Source: Helichrysum umbraculigerum (taxonomy: Eukaryota > Streptophyta > Magnoliopsida > Asterales > Asteraceae). Taken from it: a stretch of DNA of 64,000 bases. Shown here piece after piece: positions 55,834-64,000 of the stretch; the stretch's first letter is position 1; each line of letters begins with the position of its first letter. The notes under the pieces were generated by a model that did no database searches, was not told where the DNA came from, and saw only the letters and a list, made by a program, of their open reading frames with translations. Location: NCBI GenBank assembly GCA_949592205.1, contig CATIUR010000003.1:21302501-21366500 (forward strand). The letters run 5' to 3'. The translations under genes and the position numbers were made by a program.

Positions 55834-58800
55834 TAGAAGCTTTATATCTGATGAGTTTTGCCCACTACTTGACATCACTCCCGTTGCCTTAGATGTTAAG
55901 TACACCGTAGAACTTGCAAATGGTAAACTCATAGAAACCGATAGTGTGATACCTAATTGCACTTTAACCCTAGCCGACGAAACCTTCTTCATTGACCTTA
56001 TGCCTGTTGAAATAGGAAGTTTCGACGTCATCATTGGTATGGACTGGTTGTCCAAACACTGCGCTGAAATCATCTGCTACGACAAGGTCGTTCGAATCCC
56101 TCTCGCCGCCGGTAGAACTTTGGTCATACAGGGGGAGACCGGTGGGACGAGACTAAACATCATCTCTTGTTTGAAAACCTGAAAATTTCCGAGAAAGGGT
56201 TACCCAGCAATCCTCGCACACATCCTGGAGAAAAAGTCGGAGAAGAAGCGACTTGAGGATGTACCAATCGTTCGAGACTTTCCAGAAGTCTTTCCCGAAG
56301 AACTGCCTGGTCTACCACCGCCAAGACAGGTTGAGTTCTCAATCGATCTCGTGCCTGGTGCTGCACCTGTGGCCCGAGCACCATACCGTTTAGCACCATC
56401 TGAGCTTCAGGAGTTGTCCACCCAATTACAGGAACTCCTGGAAAGAGGATTCATTTGGCCGAGTTCCTCACCTTGGGGTGCTCCGGTCCTATTCGTCAAA
56501 AAGAAAGATGGTTCTTTCAGAATGTGCATCGACTATCGAGAGTTAAACAAATTGACCGTCAATAACCGTTATCCACTTCCTCGAATCGATGACTTGTTTG
56601 ACCAACTTCAAGGGTCGAGTTTCTATTCAAAGATTGATCTTCGATCAGGTTATCATCAATTGCGTGTTCGCGACACCGATATCCCGAAAACCGCTTTCAG
56701 AACCCGTTACGGGCATTACGAATTCCAAGTGATGTCATTCGGTCTAACCAATGCACCGGCTGTATTCATGGACCTTATGAATCGGGTGTGCAAGCCTTAC
56801 CTAGACAAGTTCGTCATCGTTTTCATTGACGACATTCTCATATACTTACGAAACGAACAAGAACATGCGCAACACCTCAGAACCATCTTTGAACTACTTA
56901 AGCACGAGGAGTTATACGCCAAGTTCTCCAAGTGTGAGTTCTGGATACAAACCGTTCAATTCCTTGGTCATGTTATCGACAGTCAAGGAATCCATGTCGA
57001 TCTATCAAAAATCGAGGCTATCAAAAATTGACAATCGCCGACAACTCCAACAGAAGTACGGCAGTTTTTAGGACTGGCCGGCTACGATCGACGATTCATC
57101 GAGAACTTCTCAAAAATAGCCTTGCCACTCACGACACTGACTCAGAAAGACAAAAAGTTCGACTGGATTGAAAAACAAGAGTCAGCATTTCAACTTCTGA
57201 AACAAAAGCTTTGCAGTGCGCCAATCTTATCCTTACCCGAAGGCACCGATGACTTCGTGGTATACTGCGATGCTTCACATCAAGGTCTCGATTGCGTGTT
57301 GATGCAACGAGACAAAGTCATTGCTTACGCTTCGCGACAACTCAAAATTCACTAAAAGAATTACACTACTCATGACCTCGAGCTCGGAGCTGTTGTTTTT
57401 GCTCTCAAGATCTGGAGACACTATCTATACGGCACCAAGTGCACAATCTTTACCGATCATAAAAGTCTCCAACACATATTCAATCAAAAGGATCTCAACA
57501 TGAGGCAACGTCGCTGGGTCAAGTTGCTTACCGATTACTACTGCGAAATCAAATACCATCCGGGGAAGGCAAATGTTGTTGCCGACGCCCTCAGTCGAAA
57601 GGAACGATCGAAACCACTTCGAGTCCGAGCCCTCAGCATGACAATTCATAACGATCTGAACATTCAGATTCTCACTGCTCAACTCGAAGCCTTGAAACCT
57701 GATAACATCAAAAACGAAACCTTGCGAGGCATGGACAAACAATTCGAAATCAAACCTAACGGGATTAGGTATTTCTCAAACCGAATCTGGTTGCCTAGTT
57801 TTGGGAACCTGCGAGACTTGGTGATGGATGAAGCTCACAAGTCTAAATATTCTATCCATCCTGGATCCGACAAAATGTATCACGGCATCAAGGATTTTTA
57901 TTGGTGGCCGAACATGAAAGCCGAAATCGCCACGTATATCAGCAAGTGTCTTACTTGCTCGAAAGTCAAAGCTGAATATCAAAAACCTTCTGGTTTACTT
58001 CAACAGCCCGACATTCCTGAATGGAAATGGGAACAAATTGCCATGGATTTCATAACCAAACTACCAAAGTCATCGAACGGTTGCGATACCATTTGGGTGA
58101 TCGTCGATCGTCTCACCAAATCTGCTCACTTCCTGGCAATCAAAGAAACCGACAAAATGGAACGCCTCACATGAATTTACATCAAGGAAATCGTAACCCG
58201 ACACGGTGTTCCAATCTCGATTATCTCCGACAGGGATAGTCGTTTCACATCTCAATTTTGGCAGTCACTACAAAAATCATTAGGTACTCGCCTCGATATG
58301 AGTACCGCATACCATCCTCAAACCGACGGCCAAAGTGAACGAACAATTCAAACACTTGAGGATATGCTACGAGCCTGGGTAGTTGACTTCGGTGTAAACT
58401 GGGAACAACATCTACCTTTGTGCGAGTTTTCGTACAACAACAGTTATCATTCCAGCATTAAGGCTGCACCATTCGAGGCACTGTACGGTCGTAAGTGCCG
58501 ATCACCGATCTGTTGGACCGAAGTTGGGGATAGCCAACTCACGGGTCCGGAAATCATTCACGAAACAACCGAGAAAATCTTCGAGATTCAAAATAAGCTC
58601 AAAGCCGCACGTGATCGTCAGAAAAGTTATGCTGACGTGAGACGCAAACCACTCGAGTTCCAGGTTGGAGATCGAGTACTTCTCAAAGTTTCACCTTGGA
58701 AAGGTGTCATTCGATTCGGCAAACGCGGTAAACTGAACCCAAGATACATTAGACCTTTCGAGATCCTCGAGAGGATAGGTCCAGTGGCATATCGATTGCA

Positions 58801-59110
58801 ACTGCCAGCCGAGCTCAGTAGTGTGCATCCCACTTTTCACATTTCAAATCTGAAGAAGTGTCTGTCTGATGAGACACTTATCATTCCACTCGATGAGATA
58901 CGTATTGACGACAAGCTTCACTTTGTTGAAGAACCCGTCGAAATCATGGACCATGAGGTCAAACAACTCAAACAAAGTCGTATTCCCATCGTCAAAGTTA
59001 GGTGGAATTCGCGGCGCGGTCCGGAATTCACCTGGGAACGGGAAAATCAAATGAGACTCAAGTATCCTCAGTTGTTTGCTGACGCTACTTCAAACACGAT
59101 CCCAAACTAA
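55817..59110 (+). pseudogene. pol: chromovirus Pol (protease, RT, RNase H, integrase, chromodomain), inactivated
   Basis: All domains lie in one frame. Protease starts at an Asp-Thr-Gly-Ala site disrupted by a 1-base insertion near 55826, followed by FDVIIGMDWL. RT (about 56400-56950) has FVKKKDGSFRMCIDYRELN and FIDDILIY. RNase H has VVYCDASHQG and FTDHKSLQHI. Integrase (about 57800-58600) has an H-H-C-C finger (HPGSDK...YISKCLTCSK), the Asp in MDFITKLP, SDRDSRF, and the Glu in TDGQSERTIQTLED. The C-end (VKVRWNSRRGPEFTWE) is chromodomain-like. In-frame stops lie at 56180, 57029, 57353 and 58172. The enzyme polyprotein cannot be made intact, so any recent mobility needed help in trans. Confidence 0.93.
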
Positions 59111-59132
59111 ATTTCGGGACGAAATTCTTCTA

Positions 59133-59144
59133 ACAGGGGGAAAA
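59133..59144 (+). other. polypurine tract
   Basis: acagggggaaaa abuts the second LTR at 59145, the usual plus-strand primer position. Confidence 0.85.
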
Positions 59145-59233
59145 TGTGACACCCGTCAAATTAGGACTAGTAATTAGTGCCTAATCAAGTTTTAATACAT
59201 GTAATTAGTTCTGTATTAGGCTAATTAACGTAT

Positions 59234-59322
<89 letters not shown>

Positions 59323-60708
59323 AATATATACAAGAATACGATTTAATTAAATCGTACAAGTTTCAAACCGAACGTGTTTCGATCATTTAAATACGGACGT
59401 TGGTGAACAATTTAATTTAAATAATACAATGTTATTTAAAGATACAATTAGATCCAAAAATATTATTTTATAATATTTCGTATACAATTCATAACGTACA
59501 ATCGATGATTACGTGATTAAAACGTTGCGCACGAACAAACAAAACAAGTTAATGTTATATTTTATAACGCAATTATTAAGTATTTGATAAAATACTTCAA
59601 CAAAAGTATTGAGTAATTATTCGTATTTAAAAGAGTTAATTAAACGTTTTAAACGATCGGGAAAACGAACACCGCACGGAGCGCACACACGAGGGACAAA
59701 TTTGGGTCGCACCCACAAGGGTGGGCCCCACGAAAAATCTGCCAAAGGGGCGAGGTCACCACCTCCCCACCCCATTTTCACTTTACCACTCTCCCTCTCT
59801 TTCTCTATTTTCTCTCAAACACAACCCACACCAAAAATCACCAAATCATCAAAATAAACATACAAAACGACCTCGGATCATCAAGATTTTTAGAGATTAA
59901 CGACCACCACACAACGATCTACACTTCCATCTTTTCGGATTTTCATTTCGCCACTTTGTAAGTTTTCCGACAAAAGTCGAAACTTCTCGTTTTAGATTAT
60001 TTTTACATATTAACGGTTTATTCAAGTGTATATATGTCCATTACTAAGGGAAAACACGATTTTATAGCTTAAAAATGAGTTAGATTTAAGTTTTGGGTTG
60101 CAAAATATCATCAGTCGCTGGGTTCTGGGCTGATGTTCATCTTTGCGACACAAGCCTTGTGTCGCATCTTGTGTCGTATAAAAACCTTTGTGTCGTAGTT
60201 TGTGTCGTAAAAACCCAGTGATGTCGGACCTTTTGTGACACAATGTTATGTCGCACCTTATGTCGCAAATCCCATGCGACACAAACACTATGTCGCTGTC
60301 AAATCAGCATCGTACGCTTATGCGACACAACCATTGTGTCGCTAAGCTCATTGTGTCGCACTTCTATGCGACACAACCATTGTGTCGCATTATCAACTTT
60401 ATGTCGCATATTGTGTCGCATAAAACAGAATGTTTAAAAACTCAGATTTTCACTAAGTGTTGGATTTGTAAAACCTTAAACTTTCAAACTACATGACTTT
60501 GAAAATACATTGGTACATACGATACAAGCATAATACTTCGGAAAACAAGATAATAACGTTGAGAATTTCATTACAAAACAATCACCAATGGGCCGTACAC
60601 GTTTTCAAATATACAAGTCAATCAACCAAATCGGGGTAATTTGGACAAACAACTACAAAGGTAGTCTTTCGAGATGCCTAAACAATTAATAACCGTCGCG
60701 TGTCATGG
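59145..60708 (+). repeat. 3' LTR of the chromovirus, interrupted
   Basis: It matches 51158-52651 base for base except for roughly 20 substitutions and a TA-repeat expansion (59236-59317) that accounts for the about 70-bp length difference. It stops at catgg (60704-60708), where another LTR begins. Confidence 0.93.
59236..59317. repeat. (TA)n microsatellite expanded in the 3' LTR
   Basis: About 40 TA units; the same site in the 5' LTR (51249-51261) has about 6. This expansion happened after insertion. Confidence 0.95.
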
Positions 60709-63700
60709 TGTAACATCCTCTAAATGAACCTAGAGTTTTATGTATTATTTCGTGATTTAAATTAATATTTAAATGTGTTTAGAAATAATATTGCTTGAAA
60801 TAGTGAAATAATTGGAATAGGAGTCGAATATTCCAATGTGATAAGTGAAATATTAATTGTTGTAAATTAATGTAGTTGACGGTGCAATAAAATGTTTGGA
60901 CTCGTAAATGGTTTTCGGGTTCCAGACAATAGATTGAGATGGGGTATTAAATTATACCCGTATATTGAAGGCGGTTTGTGAGATCGGTTATATATATCAC
61001 TTTCCTCTTTAGGAAAGTTTATTTAGAAACTTCAAAACTCACAGAAACTCTCTGAAAACCTTCAAATCAAACTGGAAATCAAATCAGGAAGTTGTGATTC
61101 TCGTGAAACTTCCTAATCATCAGATTACCATCGTTAGATTCTTCAATCAGTAAGTATTCTTGAGTATTTAAGAATTTGATTTTGATTTAAATTTGGGTAA
61201 ATTGATGATTTGAGAGAATTAGATGTTAAAAACATGTTATGAATGTTTTATAATGATTTCCTAAAGCTTTTAGTAGTATATTGATGATTGAAATCGAGTT
61301 TGAGGTGATTTGGGTAATAAATCGCGAGTTAGGGTTTTGAGCAGAACGACCTGGGCTGGAACGAAGGTCGAAGCCGGCGGCTTCGTGATGAAGCCGGCGG
61401 CTTGATATTCTGAGGAAGCCGGCGGCTTCTAAGCCAAGCCGGCGGCTTGTGTTGCCTGGTAGGACCCGGCGGGTATAAACCCGACCCGGCGGGTGGTGTA
61501 AGCTTTAAAACTTGTTTTTGTTCTGTTACCACAATTGGTAAAATACCCGGCGGCTAAGTAGTGTGACCCGACGGGTGGTTGTTTGAAGCCGGCGGCTTCA
61601 TAAAGAAGCCGGCGGCTTGGTTGGCTGTTACAGCATTTCTTGTTTGATTGTTAATAAATAATGTGAATTGCTATTTGATATATGTTAATAGATGATAATG
61701 ATTATATTGTAAATCATTAATGTATAATTAGGAACTAGTAATCTTGATGTGGACTATGTTAAGTTCCTAATGTTATTGATTGATATAAGTTAAGTATTAA
61801 TGATCATGATTACTAACTTATATTTGAATTATTGATTCTCAGATATGGAAAAAAGGCTCAGTGACATTAGACTACTGAGTGGACGCCTGAGGTGGTCGGT
61901 GAGTGGACTTGTACCCTCAGTGTGATTTAGTTGTAATGATTTGGTTACAACAAGTAATTTATTGTATTACTGTGATAATATGCATCTGTGTGTTACCTGG
62001 CCATGATAGAACTGTAACATCTAGAATGTAAATGTGAGAGTGTAAATAATGTTTGTCATTGATAGTTGTTTTGTTGATGAACATAAATGACAAATTGAAT
62101 TCTGTTAAATAGGTAATTGTGATTGATAATGATAGATTACCTGTAGGTGGATTTGTATAGTGTTTAAATGAATCACTATGTTGTAGCTGGCTTGTATGAA
62201 GCCAAAGTTGAGATAGGTTGATATTGTTTGGTTTAAGGATTCTTAGTATTATTTAGAGTAATAATGTGAAATATATGTTTGAAAGTAAACATATAATATG
62301 GAATGGCTTGTATGGAGCCAATACTGATGTAGGTTGACCTTGTCCTTGTGAAGGATTGATAAGATTATTGAAAGTAATAATTTAAAATATATGTTTGAAG
62401 GTGAACATATAAGATGAAATGGTTTGTTGTGAGTTAATATTGATAGTATGTTAACTTTGAAAGTCAAACCATGAATAGAGAGTTGTGTATAAAATTAATT
62501 GCTTGTGATTGGTTTGAGTTTGGGTCAAACTTGAGGAAAGCAATTAGAAAATTTTATTGATTGGTTGATTGAGATCAAGGTTGACACATAGTCAACTGTT
62601 TGTGTTGAAATAGTCTAACATAGATTGAAATGTTATGATTGTGTGGAATGTGATTGAATTCCTAGATTGATTAAAATCATGTTGAAACGAGTCATGTGAG
62701 ATCCAAAGGAGATAGATAAATTGTCTAAGTTTGTGAGACTTGATTAATTACTTAAAGCTAGTATTAAGTAATTGAAATAGTGTTAAGTATAATTGAACTG
62801 AATATGTGTTAAGGAATTATACAGATGTGAAGTCATGTTATGATATGACAGTTATAATTTGTTGAAAGGTGCAAATTAAGTTACATTGGTTAGGATTGTG
62901 ATAAGAAAGTCTTACCAGTGTATGAGGCTTGTGATGATAGCTTTGATTTGGTAAGAATGTGAGATAAGAAATAATTGAAAGTTATTATTAATGGTTGCCT
63001 AGATTGACTGGTACCTCATGGTGAATTACTTAGGTATGGAAAGAATTGAATGGATTCTTTTGTTAATTGTTGATAGTATACAAATGAAATAAGTGATAAA
63101 GTGATAAATTGGGATTAGATCCAAGTAAGAAAAGATATGAAGGTATATCTGGAAATGAATTATATAAAAGGTTTAGCTTAACCTTGGTTAATAATTGAGG
63201 AAATATGAATTGAATAGTTGGTCATATTTAAGAAATCAGGTATGAAATTAAGTGTAATGATCATTATTTTGATAGTTTAAGAATAATGATTGCTTGACAT
63301 TTGGGGCTGAAAACCTGATGTGTATAATTGTAAGTGTTAGAAAGTAAGAGAAACCTTGAGATTGATAGGTGATGATTGTATTCACCAAACTTTTCTTGAA
63401 AGTTTAGAATGAAATGTTTAAGTTATATGCTAGTTGATAAGTATATAAGTGAAACATAGAGTTATTGATTATTCCACGTCCTGTGGTATGGATATGTGAT
63501 GATTAGTAGTATTGAGAAGGCTTGATAAAGACTTTAACAGTCTGAATGGCCTAGTATATAGAATGAAATGAAATTGTTGTGTATGTGTCCATTTTAGAGA
63601 ATATTTGAAATTGTGTAAGTATATATGTGTAGTATACATGATAATAAATGGCATGATAAGTTTTAATAGATTGAATTAAAATGTGCCATAAGATATGTGG

Positions 63701-64000
63701 AGGTTAATTAATTGTGATTAACTTGATGTAGATTTTGTTGGAAATGTGTTGGAAAGTAGCACATTTTGATAGTGTGATATTGTGATGCTTGACCTGTAGT
63801 ATCATAATATGTGGATTAAGACTGACTTAGTTGCTAGATTGACGGGATCTAGTGTTGAATGATTGGGTGATTAAAGTTGTATAAATTCTAATTGCTTGTG
63901 ATTAGTAGTTTAAAATTGTAAAATTGAATTGAAATAACTGGTTGCTAAGAGAATATTATTGATGTCTTACCAGTTTAAATAATAAATAAGTTTTAACTTG
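60709..64000 (+). mobile_element. start of another long LTR retrotransposon (to window end)
   Basis: It begins TGTAACATCCTC inside the chromovirus LTR after catgg, the likely 5-bp target site. It shares the gacggt...ttccagacaatag block (60879-60932) with LTRs at 19237 and 48403 and has a GTAAGT donor-like site at 61150. No LTR end, PBS or coding domain is seen before 64000; the sequence after 61650 is AT-rich and gene-free. Confidence 0.75.
61371..61618. repeat. array of AAGCCGGCGGCTT and ACCCGGCGGGT near-palindromes
   Basis: AAGCCGGCGGCTT starts at 61371, 61391, 61416, 61436, 61586 and 61606. ACCCGGCGGGT or variants start at 61464, 61484, 61545 and 61566. Six neighbouring gaps are 20 bp, or 20 bp between the two motif types. 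The array begins 221 bp after the GTAAGT site. Confidence 0.9.

Larger units (their letters stand above)
51158..60708 (+). mobile_element. Ty3/gypsy chromovirus (Tekay/Del-like), pol broken
   Basis: Order: LTR 51158-53515, PBS 53519-53530, extra ORF 53895-54394, gag 54697-55833, pol 55817-59110, PPT about 59133-59144, second LTR 59145-60708 (cut by a later insertion). Gag has zinc knuckles, the pol order is PR-RT-RH-INT, and INT ends in a chromodomain-like segment. I count roughly 20 substitutions over about 1.49 kb of shared LTR, so insertion is fairly recent. The 5' flank is taaat; the right-hand duplication is outside the window. Confidence 0.95.

Overview
This is a eukaryotic nuclear window, almost certainly from a flowering plant. 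Three intron-rich genes have recognisable plant products: an EXECUTER-type plastid protein, the RNase P/MRP subunit POP5 and a SIS3-type RING-H2 E3 ligase. The rest is AT-rich and full of plant LTR retrotransposons and MITEs. The many 'GGGTCAACCCG' type repeats are of a sort I associate with Asteraceae, but the family is inference only. No tRNA, rRNA or CRISPR array was seen.

Layout. 1-6.2 kb: EXECUTER gene on the minus strand, with MITEs in its introns. 6.2-17.3 kb: no confident gene, but a Helitron-like 3' end, a hAT MITE with an 8-bp target duplication, simple repeats, and a stretch with plausible minus-strand splice sites. 17.3-29.0 kb: an 11.6-kb minus-strand LTR retrotransposon (TSD ctaat) that carries one intact 510-codon ORF of unknown function and no recognisable pol. 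It is interrupted by a solo LTR (TSD taact), which itself holds a truncated minus-strand chromovirus copy. 29.8-34.1 kb: a Stowaway MITE, then POP5 (+). 34.6-40.0 kb: SIS3-like gene (-), tail to tail with POP5, with a MULE-type MITE and other repeats in its introns. 40.3-44.5 kb: two hAT MITEs, the second split by a 2.5-kb solo LTR. 45.1-51.2 kb: a very large interrupted palindrome whose arms both carry a TRIM (a tandem multimer on the left), and whose right arm is split by a 1.9-kb solo LTR and a MITE. 51.2-60.7 kb: a Ty3/gypsy chromovirus with both LTRs, gag, a broken pol and an extra coiled-coil ORF before gag. 60.7-64.0 kb: the start of another long LTR, inserted into the chromovirus 3' LTR.

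Most unusual points. (1) The intact unknown ORF in the otherwise coding-poor 17.3-29.0 kb element. (2) In five of the six long LTR types here, a cluster of short CpG-rich motifs, usually near-palindromic and often spaced about 17-22 bp; in four of these it lies about 120-230 bp downstream of a GTAAGT-like splice donor, and in the fifth just upstream of a TATA box. (3) A coiled-coil ORF between PBS and gag, seen in two diverged copies. (4) The giant palindrome with matching TRIM insertions in both arms. Exon boundaries were set by hand from reading-frame continuity and splice consensus; no alignment was run.
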